The position numbers and the translations under genes are program-made. Shown in pieces: positions 33,862-44,969 of a stretch of DNA of 64,000 nt. The stretch's first letter is position 1, and every line of letters starts with the position of its first letter. The DNA is from Proteles cristata cristata (Eukaryota; Chordata; Mammalia; Carnivora; Hyaenidae), in NCBI GenBank assembly GCA_017311185.1, contig JAESUZ010003490.1, forward strand, positions 1,240,001 through 1,304,000, in the 5' to 3' direction. Below the pieces are notes generated by a model. That model made no database searches and was not told the DNA's origin. It saw only the letters and a program-made list of their open reading frames with translations.

Positions 33862-35732
33862 AATGAACACGACAGGGATGCCCACTCTCACCACTGCTGT
33901 TTAACATAGTGCTGGAAGTCCTAGCATCAGCCATCAGACACCAAAAGGAAATCAAAGGCATCAGAATTGGCAAAGAGGAAGTCAAACTTTCACTCTTCGC
34001 AGATGACATGATACTCTACATAGAAAACCCGACAGACTCCACCAGAAGCCTACTAGAACTGATCCAAGAATTCAGCCAAGTTGCAGGGTACAAAATCAAC
34101 GTACAGAAATCGGTTGCATTTTTATACACCAACAATGAAGCAACAGAAAGAGAAATCAAGAACTGATCCCATTCACAATTGCACAAAAAGCCATAAAATA
34201 CCTCGGAATAAACCTAACCAAGGATACAAGAGATCTGTATGATGAAAACTATAGAAAACTTATGAAGGAAATTGAAGAAGACAAAGAAATGGAAAAACAT
34301 TCCATGCTCATGGATAGGAAGAATAAATATAGTTAAGATGTCATTACTACCTAAGGCACTCTACACATTCAATGCAATTCCAATCAAAATTGCACCAGCA
34401 TACTTCTCAAAACTAGAACAAACTATCCAAAAATTTGTATGGAACCACAAAAGACCCCGAATAGCCAAAGTAATCCTGAAAAATAAAACCAAAACGGGAG
34501 GGATCACCATCCCAGACTTTAGCCTCTACTACAAAGCTGTCATCATCAAGACAGTATGGTATTGGCACAAAAACAGACACATAGACCAATGGAACAGAAT
34601 TGAGAACTCAGAAGTGGACCCAAAAGTATACAGCCAACTAATCTTTGACAAAGCAGGAAAGAATATCCAATGGAAAAAAGACAGCCTTTTTAACAGATGG
34701 TGTTGGGAGAACTGGACAGCAACATGCAGAAGAATGAAACTAGATCATTTTCTCACACCATGCACAAAAATAAACTCAAAATGGATAAAGGACCTGAACG
34801 TGAGACAGGAAACTATCAAAACCCTAGAGGAGAAAGCAGGAAACAACCTCCTTGACCTCCACCGCAGCAGCTTCTTACTTGACACATCCCCAAAAGCAAG
34901 GGAATCAAGAGCAAAAATAAACTGTTGGGACCTCCTCAAGATTAAAAGCTTCTGCACAGCCAAGGAAACAACCCAGAAAATTAATAGGCAACCAACGGAA
35001 TGGGAAAAGATAGTTGCAAATGACATATCAGATAAAGGGTTGATATCCAGAATCTACAAGGAACTCACCAAACTACATGCCTGAAAAACAAACAACCCAG
35101 TGAAGAAATGGGCAGAAGATATGAACAGACACTTCTCCAAAGAGGACATCCAGATGGCCAACAGACACATGAAACGATGCTCAGCATCGCTCCTCATCAG
35201 GGAAATACAAATCAAAACCACACTGAGATACCACCTCACGCCAGTCAGAGTGGCTAAAATGAGCAAATCAGAGAACTCTAGATGCTGGCGAGGATGTGGA
35301 GAAACGGGCACCCTCCTACACTGTTGGTGGGAATGTAAACTGGTACAGCCCCTCTGGAAAACAGTGTGGAGGTTCCTCAGGAAACTAACAATAGAACTCC
35401 CCTATGACCCAGCAATAGCACTGCTAGGAATTTACCCAAGGGATACAGAAATGTTGATGCATAGGAGCACATGTACCCCAATGTTCATAGCAGCACTCTC
35501 CACAATAGCTAAAACCTGGAAAGAGCCTAAGTGTCCATCAACAGATGAATGTATCAAGAAGATGTGGTTTATCTATACCATGGAATACTACATGGCAATG
35601 AGAAACAATGAAATCTGGCCATGTGTAGCCACATGGATGGACCTTGAGGGTGTGATGCTGAGCGAAATAAGTCAGGCAGAGAAAGACAAATATCATATGT
35701 GTGCACGTATAGGAGGATTAGGAGGAGCTTAA
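33862..35732 (+). pseudogene. L1 ORF2 segment, direct part
   Basis: Starts in the reverse transcriptase domain. The FADD catalytic motif is at about 33996-34007. It then runs to the ORF2 C-terminus with CWRGCG and HCWWEC. A frameshift near 34160 ends the first frame, the next frame runs 34272-35084, and a stop at 35082-35084 precedes the last part (35100-35732). The reverse transcriptase is thus split by the inversion and also damaged by point changes. Confidence 0.93.
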
Positions 35733-35935
35733 CAGAGGACCAAGGGGGAGAAGAAGGGCAGAAATGGTGGGGGAAAGGGGGAGAGGCAAACCATGAGAGA
35801 CTCTTGAATGCTGACAAAAACTGAGGACTGGTGGATGTGGGGGGGAGGAGGGGTGGGCATGGAGGAGGGCACTTGTGGGGATGAGCACTGGGTGTTATGT
35901 GGAAACTAATTTGACAATAAACTATTTGTAAAAAA
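35733..35935 (+). other. L1 3' UTR with G-rich tract
   Basis: Contains purine and G-rich runs (gtgggggaaagggggagagg, then gtggatgtgggggggaggag) followed by the conserved gggatgagcactgggtgtta end and the poly(A). Confidence 0.85.
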
Positions 35936-35955
35936 AAAAAAAAAAAATTTTTTAA

Positions 35956-36115
35956 AGTGTGGATCTGAGAACCAGAATGTTGGGGTTCAAATCACGCATT
36001 TCAAACTGTGTGACTTTAGATAAGTTACTGAACTTCTCTGTGCCCCAATTTCCTCATCTGTGAAAATGAAGATAAAAATACTACCTGCAGGGTATTGATA
36101 ATAGAGAGGCTATGT
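35956..36115 (+). repeat. MIR, 3' part
   Basis: The continuation of the MIR at 32272-32308: tggggttcaaatcacgcatt, then gtgtgactttagataagtta and cctcatctgtgaaaatg. Confidence 0.85.
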
Positions 36116-36198
36116 ATGTGTATGGGAAATCTCTGTACCTTCTTCTCAGTTTTGCTGTGAACCTACTAGTGCTCTTAAAAAGGTTGGGGGAGGGGGTG

Positions 36199-36330
36199 GA
36201 GAGGTGTCTGGTTGGCTCAGTTAGTTAAGCATCCAACTCTTGATCTCAGTTCAGGTCTTAATCTCAGGGTCATGAGTTCAAATCCTGACTTGAGTTCCAT
36301 GCTAGACATGGAGCCTACTTTTGAAAAAAG
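36199..36330 (+). mobile_element. CAN-SINE, older subtype, short
   Basis: The head ggtgtctggttggctcagtt, then tcatgagttcaaatcctgac, ends in atggagcctacttttgaaaa. The long CT-rich body of the other copies is missing. This resembles the older, more widely shared carnivore SINE type. Confidence 0.85.
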
Positions 36331-36359
36331 GGGGGAAAAGTCAGAAAGGGATTAAAAGG

Positions 36360-36807
36360 TACTAACTTCGAGTTGTAAAATACATAAGTCACAGGGATGA
36401 AAAGTATAGCATAGGAAATATAGTCAATAATACTGTAAGAATGCTGTATGATAACTACATGTATAGTGGTAAGTATGCATAGAATTAAAAATTCACTTGG
36501 GGTGCCTGGGTGGCTCAGTCAGTTAAGTGTCTAACTACAGCTTAGGTTATGATCTCACAGTTCATGGATTCGAGCCCCACATCGGGCTCTGTGCTGACAG
36601 CACAGAGACTGGGGCCTGCTTCTGATTCTGTGTGTCTCTCTCTCCCTCTGCCCCTTCCCTGCTCATGTTCTCTCTCTCTCTCTCTCTAATAAATAAAACA
36701 TTTTAAAAATTCAATATTAAAATTAACAAACCATTATGTATTGCATCAGACACTAATATTATATGTCAACTATACTTCAATTAAAATTTTCCTTAATTGT
36801 TTTAAGT
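36360..36807 (+). mobile_element. L1 3' terminus interrupted by a SINE
   Basis: gcataggaaatatagtcaat at the start and tatatgtcaactatacttca at the end are the same terminal L1 sequence as at 21170-21405. A CAN-SINE (36499-36704) lies within it. Directly beyond the end the tail has become a GA-rich simple repeat. Confidence 0.65.
36499..36704 (+). mobile_element. CAN-SINE with 9-bp target-site duplication
   Basis: The head ggggtgcctgggtggctcag, then gattcgagccccacatcggg, a CT tract and aataaataaaacatttt. The duplication aaaaattca is at 36487-36495 and 36705-36713. Confidence 0.93.
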
Positions 36808-36970
36808 CAGAAAGAAAGAAAGAACGAAGAAAGAAGAAAGGAAGGGGAAAGGAAGAGAGGGGAGAGGAGGGAAGGGGAGAGGAGGGAAGGGAAGTGAAGG
36901 GAAGTGAAGGGAAGAGAAGGGAAGGGAAGGGAAGGGAAAGGAAGGGAAGGGAAGGGAAGGGAAGGAAAAA
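36808..36970. repeat. GA-rich homopurine simple repeat
   Basis: Units GAAA, GAGAGG and GGGAA(G) occur in tandem for about 160 nt with almost no pyrimidine on the + strand. It lies directly after an L1 3' terminus. Confidence 0.95.
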
Positions 36971-37099
36971 GCTGACTCATAGGCTGGTTGATGATTAGAT
37001 GAATTCACATATGTAAAACTCCCATATAGCTATGTGCCCAGTACCTAATAAGTGCTCAGTAAATGTTTGCTTTTATTAGTATTGATAGTATTAAGCTGA

Positions 37100-37516
37100 C
37101 AAAGGGAAATTCCTCAGCTCCACTGCTGTTTGCTTATTGGTGTCGCTATTTTTGGTTTGGGAAGCTTTTTCACAGTCTTATCCACATACTACCATTTTCA
37201 GACTATACCATCTGAAGCCCCATCAGAAATCCCTAACTGGCAACTGAATGGGGCTCTTATGGATTTCAGTCTATTAGTTGTTGCTTTCCTGCTTTCCAAC
37301 ATTTTAACAGATTGCTATTGTTTCCCCCGTTTGTGGAAGAAAAAGCGGAGTGCAAGTTTCCAGGCAAAGTCAGTGCCTAAAGCAAGGAGCCGGGCTTCTT
37401 CCCACAGACATGGCCCTGCCAGCTGCTGCAGGTCCCAATTCACACAGGCAGCCCCTCCGGTTTATGCCTCCCAGCGGGATGGTAATTTTCAGTTCAGGCC
37501 GAAAGGCTTTGTTTAA
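37100..37516 (+). other. 139-codon open frame with two hydrophobic stretches, status unknown
   Basis: The frame is open from the stop at 37097-37099 to a stop at 37514-37516. It has no ATG near its start; the first possible start codon of any type is TTG/CTG-like, and an internal ATG occurs at 37259. A hydrophobic stretch (LLIGVAIFGLGSFFTVLS, near 37130) and a second one (LMDFSLLVVAFLLSNIL) are followed by a basic run (RLWKKKRS). The overall layout is that of a small membrane protein or an exon, but hydrophobic frames arise easily in T-rich DNA. An AG after a pyrimidine-containing stretch (cctcag, ending about 37117) could be an acceptor. I recognise no family. Most likely chance or a decayed gene copy. 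Confidence 0.15.
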
Positions 37517-37779
37517 ATGTGGCGCTTATGTGGTAATAGAGTATATTGCAGGGGTTGTTTTTTCTGAGGGTCAATGTTGAATTTAGTCTCCAAATAAACA
37601 ACTCTATCCTCACAAAGTTGTGGGTGGGATTGAAAAGGGGGCTGAGGAAGAAGGAAGGGAAAGAGGAGACAGGGAAGAGTCCAGGGGAGCTTAAAGAAGG
37701 GGGAGAAGAATAGACATGAGTGTCCTGCACAGAGAAGACAAATCCACTGCCTGTCTGCCAAATGATTTCTAAATCAACA

Positions 37780-38000
37780 AGAGCAACCATTTACTGAGAG
37801 TCTGCGGTGCCCCAGCCAGCATACTGAGTGCGTACTGACATGATTCAATTTAATTTTTCTTGAGAAGCTCTCTGGCATATAGATGATTGTGCCCATTTTA
37901 TAGAGGAGGATACTGAGGCTCAGAGAGGTGAAGCAACCTGCCTTAGTAGCCAGCTACTGAGATTGTCAAGCTGAGATCGGAACCTAAGTCTTTTTGAGTG
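37780..38000 (-). repeat. MIR
   Basis: The + strand reads cccattttatagaggaggat, followed by actgaggctcagagaggtga and caacctgcctta. Clear reverse MIR core. Confidence 0.85.
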
Positions 38001-39585
38001 CACTCACCATGTTCTACCATCAACTACCACCCCATGGGGCAGCAACTGAGGACTGTTCAGTAACAAGGTTGATGAGGGGAGAATTGTGTGACCACACATT
38101 GCAGACCAAACCTTGATATAGAGATTGATAGGAATTATAGCAAAGCCATGTAATATCTGATATTGGGTCTGCCTCAAAATATGTAAAATGAGTAGTTGCC
38201 CAATGGGAGGAGAAGACTGAGGTGTAAGGCAACAGGACAAACAGGGAATGATATGTGTCAGATAGAATGGGACTTGGGGAAACATGAGCCTTTGGAGAGT
38301 GAGAGGAGGGAGATCTGGGTACTGGGGAGACAGAGGAGCTGATGGAATCTTCCAGAAGTGAGCCCAGAACCAGCGGAATGCTACACAAAGAGATCAAAGG
38401 GATGCTTGAGTCTTGCAGTGCCCTGAACTGAAACAAGGGTGTGTGACAGGAGCTTTATGGCTATAGACTGTTACAGTCACCACCCATATGTCCCCAAATG
38501 ATGGTGTTGGATTCTTAGCACAGGGAAGTATGCAGATTTTCCAGCACTCCTGTAAGAAAATATTTGAAGAGTTTACATTTTCTTTCCAAGAACGTAGCTC
38601 AAAACCGCTTCTCTGCCAGAAGTGCTCTCCAGGAATTCTTCTCACCCCGTTATTTTATCACATGAACACCCTCATCTTGAAACAAATTGAAGTAGGGAGA
38701 ATTGGAAGTCTGGACCACCTCCCCAGTCTGTTTCCAGAGAAACATGAAGAATGATAGAGACATAGAGACCTCAGACAAGAGTAGACAATATGGACACTAT
38801 GCTTCCTCAACTGGAATTTTGTAAGGACTTAAAAACCAGTCCTTTGTCACTTCCAGCCATTGACGTAGCCTTGGGCTTGTTGATGTATTATTCATGTTCT
38901 TGCTCATCCCATGGAAGTAGTGAAATAAGGACTGAATATCAACCCACAAGGAGAATAATGGCTGATGGGTTAGTGTATGTGCACCCTAACGACCATGATG
39001 CACACCTAAGGAGTCAAAAGTCAACTCTTATTAAAGCACCACAATCCACGTTAATATGACAGATCGGTATAACTCTGAAGGAGCCATTATCGTCCATTAT
39101 GAAAATAACATTCATTTGCAAACTGAGGAACATACCAAAATGCAAGTCGTTCCAGTTCTTTCAGCTAAATTACACATCAAGCAAGCAGACTTCCTCTTCC
39201 AACATTTTGAAATGGTTTAATTTGCACGTGGGCTGGCCAAAGCATGGATTTTCTAAGGCTGCCCCAAAGGTGAAGAAGCCTGGAAAAATGAGGACTAATT
39301 TCCAGGGAGAGATTCCGACCTGCTAGGGTGTTAATCAGGTGGGCATGACTGCGCTTTGTAACTTCTTCTGCCACCAACAAGAAGCTGTGAATCCCAGCAA
39401 GCTTCGTCCAAGAGCTTATTGGCTGCTGACCCCCAGTGGTTTGTTGGTTAGAACTCGGGAATGAAGTATAGTGGACGTTTGTTGTTTTTGCCTTTCAGGC
39501 ATTCATTCATACCCTCTTCTGGTAACAGTTCCGTGAATTTCCTTCGGGAGCCATGGCTTCCCTATTCTTGGTCCATGCAATAATA
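38001..39585. other. Intergenic sequence without recognised genes
   Basis: Several frames of 60-138 codons occur on both strands without coding context or similarity. No strong repeat family. Confidence 0.35.
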
Positions 39586-39810
39586 GCTAAGAATGGTAAC
39601 AAATGTGCATGAAGCCCTCACCACGTGCCAGGCGCTGGTCTAAGCATTTTGCCTGCATTAACTCATTTAATCTGTATATAAACTCTATGGTTTAGGTGCT
39701 ATTATTATCCCCATTTCAGAGATGTGTCATTGAAGATAGAAATAAACATGTACTTTTCTCTTAAGTGGCAGAGGTAAGACTTATAAAACCAAGCAGTGAG
39801 AATCCAGTGC
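39586..39810 (-). repeat. MIR-like
   Basis: Contains ccacgtgccaggcgctggtc, then actcatttaatctgtatata and atccccatttcagagatgtg, in reverse MIR order. Diverged. Confidence 0.65.
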
Positions 39811-40199
39811 CATGGTCCTAACCACAAGGAGATACAGCAAGGCTAGCCACTACCCCAGCTCCAGGGACAGGACCATGAATGAGGCCTGGACGATCCAAGC
39901 ATCGTGTAGGTCCCAGAGAGGGACATTTCAGCCATGTTAGGCCAATCCTGTCAAATCAATGCAAACCCAAGGAGTTATGCTCCAAGAACCAGAAAGAACT
40001 TCATGTTTGTTTTTTCTGAACATGAACCTGAGAGAGGGAAGCCTTATATGTCTGGGAACCAGCATGCAAACAGAACCTAAGAAGAAAGCCAATGCAGACA
40101 AGATTGAAGAGAAGAGAGTCTTAATCATAACACTTGAGCTCCTGAAGTTATTATACTCCCTGGCCTTTTCTTTTGTGTAAGCCAATCAATTACCTTCTT

Positions 40200-40421
40200 T
40201 TTTTTTTTTTTTAATATTTTATTTATTTCTAGGAGAGAGAAAGAGAGAGACAGCGTGAGCAGGGGGAGGGTCAGAGAAAGAGGGAGTCACAGACTGAAAC
40301 AGGCTCCAGGCTCTGAGCTGGCAGTCAGCACAGAGCCCGACACGGGGCTCGAACCCACGAACCGCAAGATCATGACCTAAGCGAAAGTCGGACGCTTAAC
40401 CGACTAAGCCACCCAGGCATC
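40200..40421 (-). mobile_element. Young CAN-SINE, reverse orientation, perfect target-site duplication
   Basis: Same subtype as the 27631 copy, read in reverse: poly(T), then tttatttatttctaggagag, and at its end cttaaccgactaagccaccc. The duplication ccaatcaattaccttctt (16-18 bp) stands at 40182-40199 and 40422-40439. Confidence 0.97.
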
Positions 40422-40539
40422 CCAATCAATTACCTTCTTATACTGAAGTCAGTTTGACTTGGGTTTTCTGATGTATGCAACATAAATAGTCCTACCTAAT
40501 ACAGAAATCAAGTGTTAGTTTAAGAATAATTCTTTCCAT

Positions 40540-40895
40540 TTACACAGCACTTTACAATTGACGAGCTTTTTCATATGCATTACCTCAACATTACATTTAT
40601 TTATTCATCCATTCCATCAATAAACATTTGCTGTTTATCTAATTACAGTCACTGACATAAATCAAGGGGATCCCTTCCCCTCTCCCCTCTAGATATAGTT
40701 AGTTCCCATAAGTTTGTGCCTATCATTCTTACAGTACTTACCTGTAATTACTGTATTTGTAATTTACTGTATATAACTCAGTAAGATATAAGCTCCTCTG
40801 AATTAGAGATTTATTTATCCAGGAATCCCAGATGTCCACCTGGGTCCCTGGAGCATACTTATCCATTCCTTTACCAATACTTATTAAATACCCTT
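40540..40895 (+). repeat. L2-like fragments
   Basis: Includes ttatttattcatccattcca, tcaataaacatttgctgttt and later tttaccaatacttattaaat. Approximate boundaries. Confidence 0.45.
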
Positions 40896-41454
40896 TGTGC
40901 CTTTGTTACCATGCTGGGCAGTACGTTACTGGTCAAAAATCTTTCGTTGCATGCAAAAAAACCAATTCCAGCTAATTTACACAAAAACAAAATTTCTGGA
41001 GGGATGTCAAGTAACTCAGAGAACCACCAGCAAGTTCAGAGAACTAACCTGTAAAATGAATGGACAGGAACAAAGGGAAGCAGGGCAGCCAAAGAACAAC
41101 TTAAATTTTACCCGAGAAGAGTCAGTTAGGGTGTCCAGACTGTCTCCACTGGACACTAAATGCTCCTAACAGAGCCACCAGAATGAATCTTAAGCCCTCC
41201 CTCCTTCTCTGCATTACTGCTGCAGATTCAGAGACCCAAGCAGGAGCATCCAACTGACTGGACCGAGGGCACATGCTGGTCCCTGGCTATCGGGAAATAA
41301 ACAGGGAGTATTTGGCTTTCCAGCTTTCTTGCTGGGAGGCAAAATCCTGCCTTCCCTGAAACTCATACCATAGCCATTTCCCCAGACATTTTTTGGTGGC
41401 CACGAAATATCAATTGTCCACTACAAACGGTGAGCCAAAAAATAAATAAATAAA

Positions 41455-41620
41455 ATGTACAGAAAAAGACATGATCACCATGGCCTTTGCCCTCCTAAAG
41501 CTTATGGACTACTGAGGAAGAGAATCATTTGTTAAATAATCAGGCATGAAATGCAATCACACTTGTAATGAATTCAATGAAGGAAAGGAACAGCAAGCCA
41601 AAAGGAATCTAATGCTGGAA
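41455..41620 (+). repeat. L2-like fragment
   Basis: Contains atggcctttgccctcctaaa, then gcttatggactactgagga and aataatcaggcatgaaat, in L2 3' order. Confidence 0.5.
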
Positions 41621-41624
41621 GTGT

Positions 41625-42150
41625 GCTTCAGTTATCCACTGCTACGTAACAAGCAACCATGAAACTTGATGGCATAACACAAACATTTGTTTTTGTGTCT
41701 CGTGGTTCTGTGGACTGACTGGACTCAGCTAGGTGGTCCTGACTTGAGTGCTATCACACCACATCTAGGTGAAGTTATGTGAAGTTTCAACTGGACTAGT
41801 CATCCAAGGTAACTCATTCACATGGCTGTCAGTTGACCCTGGCTGTCAGCGGGGCCTTATGACAAAAGCACCTACCTACAGCCTCTCCACAAGCTTGGGC
41901 AATTCACAACATGGCAGCTGGATTCTGAGAGCAAGTAGTGTTCCCAAAGCAACTATTCTAAGAGGCCAAGGTAGATGATGCAAGGTTTCTTATGACCTAG
42001 GCTTAGAAATTGTACAATGTTACTTCTGCCACATTGCATCAATCAAGAAGTGAGTCACAGGGAGAGTGTGTTCAAAGAGAGAGAACTTACAGCACAAATA
42101 CTAGGATGTGGGGTTCACTGGGAGGCCATCTTTGGAGACTAGCTTCCACA
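41625..42150 (+). repeat. Ancient mammal-wide repeat, LTR type suspected
   Basis: The start cagttatccactgctacgta, then cacatggctgtcagttgacc and later ttcttatgacctaggcttag form a familiar mammalian repeat. It is similar in layout to 53140-53625. The family name is uncertain. No gene is present. Confidence 0.55.
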
Positions 42151-42529
42151 AAGAATCTATAATAGGAGAACCTGACCTGGCACATGAGGTCAGGAGAGAT
42201 TTCCAAGGAAGCTCCATTGATCTATGATCTGATACGTGAGTAGAAGTTGATGAGGAAAAGCCTAGATGAATGCCAGGAGCAGAGGAAACGGTATGTGTCA
42301 GCACCCTGTGCCAGTTTTAAGAAGTATGGCACAAAGTACCTAAAGAAAGTGAGTACGGCTGAAATGCAGAGATTAAGGCAGGATGTGAATCAAGATAAGA
42401 CAGGAGAGATTGGGTAGGTACCAATTCTGGAAACCCTTCTACAGGGTATGTTAAGTATTTTGTTCTTTATCTCAACAACAATGGGAATATTGCAATGTGG
42501 CCCTCAGAAAATATTAGTAGATTAAATAA

Positions 42530-42840
42530 GGAGTGAATGACTTCATTCAGTCATTTTACAAATAGCTACTGAACGTTGGCTATGGGCAGGAATAGTAAGT
42601 GCTATGAATAAAATCGACTTGAAAGAAGCTGATGAAGGCAGAGGATGTTGACTTCTTTAGAGCAGGTCATCAGAGATGACCTCTCTGAGCATTTGATATT
42701 TGAACTGAGACAAATAAGAAGGCACTGGTCATGACAAGTTCCAAGGGAAAGCATTCCCAGCAGAGGAACAGGAACACAGCAAATGCAAAGGCCCTGTGGT
42801 GGAAGTAAGCTTGATATGCTCTAGGAACAGGAAAAAAAAA
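42530..42840 (+). repeat. L2 fragment
   Basis: In order: cattcagtcattttacaaat, ttatatttg-like spacer, agatgacctctctgagcatt and gcaaatgcaaaggccctgtg, all L2 3' landmarks. A pure A run closes it at 42831-42846. Confidence 0.75.
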
Positions 42841-43099
42841 AAAAAAGATCCGCATGTCTGGAGCACTATTGCCCTTATAGGGAAGAATTCAAAACCAGCT
42901 TTCTAAAAATGGTAGGGCCACCAGCAATGCTTCCGTATCAGAACAGCATATCACCAGGGCCACAGCTTCGGTGACTCTGGAATGTCTCTTCCTGCTAGAA
43001 TGTTTGGAATGCTCTTTCTCCCTGGCCTGGCCCTGCTTGTCCTCGGCTATGAGACTCATCTTTCATCATGTACTTCCAAAGCTCAACAACCCCCAAGGA

Positions 43100-43620
43100 A
43101 GCAATTTGGCATAATGTTCAAAGAAGCTTTAAGATGTTCATGCCCTTTGATTCAGTGATTCCCCATCTAGGGATCTAGCCAAAGGAAATAGTCATAAATA
43201 TGGAAGAAGAGTATTACATGAAGAAGCTCATCCCAGCATGATTTATAATAATGAAAAATGATAGTAAATCAAATATCGAATCATAGGGGAAAGATTAAGT
43301 AAATTAACTTACATCTCCTAGATGTGATCATTAAAAATTATGTTCTCGAAGGACTGAAATGACATCAGGAAATGCCTGTGTTATAATGGTAAGATTAAAA
43401 AGCAGGAGATAAAATAGTATGCATGTGATTTCCACAATTGTTTTAAAAATTACATGCAGGAAAAAAAATACTGACAGTAATCAGTTCTTTAAAGGGAGAT
43501 GACAGGTAATTTTTCTTCTTTTCTATAATCTTTCTACTTCCTGTAATGAGTATTATTACTTTTAAGGTAGAAAGTAGATTTTATCTCCTAAAAAGTAAAA
43601 GAAAACACAATAGCTCCGTA
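43100..43620 (+). mobile_element. Old L1 3' fragment
   Basis: L1M-like order: ttgattcagtgattccccat, ggaaatagtcataaatatgg, cagcatgatttataataatg, then a 3' UTR-like end with tctataatctttctacttcc. No usable frame. Confidence 0.7.
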
Positions 43621-44965
43621 CTGCCTTTTGGATCACATACGAACACCCTAACGGATATTCAAGGCTTCTACAATCTGGCTACAAATAAAATTTCCACCTA
43701 AAAAAAATTATATGCTATTTTTGTCTTCAAATTTTTGTTTGTTTGCTTGTTTACCAGTATTCAATATCCCAAGCTAACACAAGTTTGTCCTCTTTCCCAG
43801 AGGAAGATCCTTTTGGGTGGTAGAAATTTGGCCATGCTCTTCTCTTCCAACTCTGGGCTTAAGAAAGGGAATGAAGGAGGGAGGAAGATCTACCCAAAAT
43901 CTATTTGCTCTCATCTGGCTAAATCCTACCCATGTTTTAATACTCAACGTGAGCCACTCATTCAAAAAGACTTGCCTGGCCATACCCTCACTGACCCCTT
44001 TTTCTAACCACCTATAGCATTACCACGTCTGTCCATACAGTTCACATTGTGGCCTAAGGGCACCTGGCCTTATCTTGCGCTCCAGAGTCAAGGTCTATGT
44101 CATTGTCTTACATGACCAAACAGCTCCTGAGAGAGTTTTCTTGCCTTCCTGTACCATTCCACCTTGACCCCCAGCACAGAATCATCTTGTTCATTGCACA
44201 AGAGTAAATCAGCATCCCACAAATAAATGAATGAGTGACTGTATTTGAACAAGTTTAAAGGACAAAACAGCATCTTTAGGAAATCTCCCTACACATGTAG
44301 CTCAATTCTTGGTGGGGATACCTTTGCTCTGGCAGAACCCCTCTCTCTCTGCTCCACCCTGCTCTCCCCAAGCATCCACTCACTACCAACAGTTACCATC
44401 TCCAGCTCAAAAGGATTCAGAAAGCAGAGTTAGAGAAAATTCTGCACATAAACTACACACACACCAGCCTACTCAAGAAAGGACCCTTTTGTTATCCTCC
44501 CCATGAGCCCCCATAAATTATGAGCAACAACCTTTCTTTTTTTTTAAGTGAGCCTAAGGTTGGTGTAGAGAAATCTTAGCTCACCCTCCAGGAGTGATTT
44601 CCCTGGAAGCAGATTTCCCCTGGTGTTGAACACATCCATGTCTTAGGGCACAAGGCACGGTTTTAGTAAACTACCCTGCAAAGACACAGCCAGCCAGCCC
44701 TGCTCTGTGTTCCCAGCACTGCACACCCCTGAAGTCTTACTCCTTTGAGCACTTCCTGCTTTGCCTGCATCTGTGAGCTCCTGCAGGGTGAGCTGACTCT
44801 TCCTTGCTTTTGTTTACTCAGCACCAAGAACAGTGCCCGGCACACAGTGGCCCTGAGTTGTGTGTTTGTGGAGGGAGTGAATGAATGAATGAAAAGCCTC
44901 TGAAAGCTCAGAATAAGCTGGTTTCCAGCTATGGATCCCAGAATATAATTACTAGCGTATGCCCT
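43621..44965. other. Intergenic sequence without recognised genes
   Basis: Contains L2-like scraps (about 44000-44230) and a short GAAT repeat near 44878-44893. Otherwise nothing recognised. Confidence 0.35.
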
Positions 44966-44969
44966 GTAT

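Larger units (their letters stand above)
32524..35947. mobile_element. 5'-truncated LINE-1 with inverted 5' part (twin-priming structure)
   Basis: About 3.4 kb. The 5' part (32524 to about 33861) is L1 ORF2 read on the - strand. The 3' part (about 33862 to 35930) is ORF2 and 3' UTR on the + strand, ending gacaataaactatttgta and poly(A). In the parent element the two parts are adjacent: the - part ends with ...LRAFPLR at its far left, and the + part starts just after with [13 protein letters not shown] sequence. A duplication of aaaaaaatttttt is seen at 32511-32523 and 35941-35953. The endonuclease domain is absent. Confidence 0.95.

Noticed and set aside
32522..35732. Long frames that could be taken for host genes
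   Set aside because: They match L1 ORF2 in order and are broken by inversion, frameshift and stop codons.
36802..37008. Pro/Ser/Phe repeat frame on the - strand
   Set aside because: Translation of the GA-rich simple repeat.
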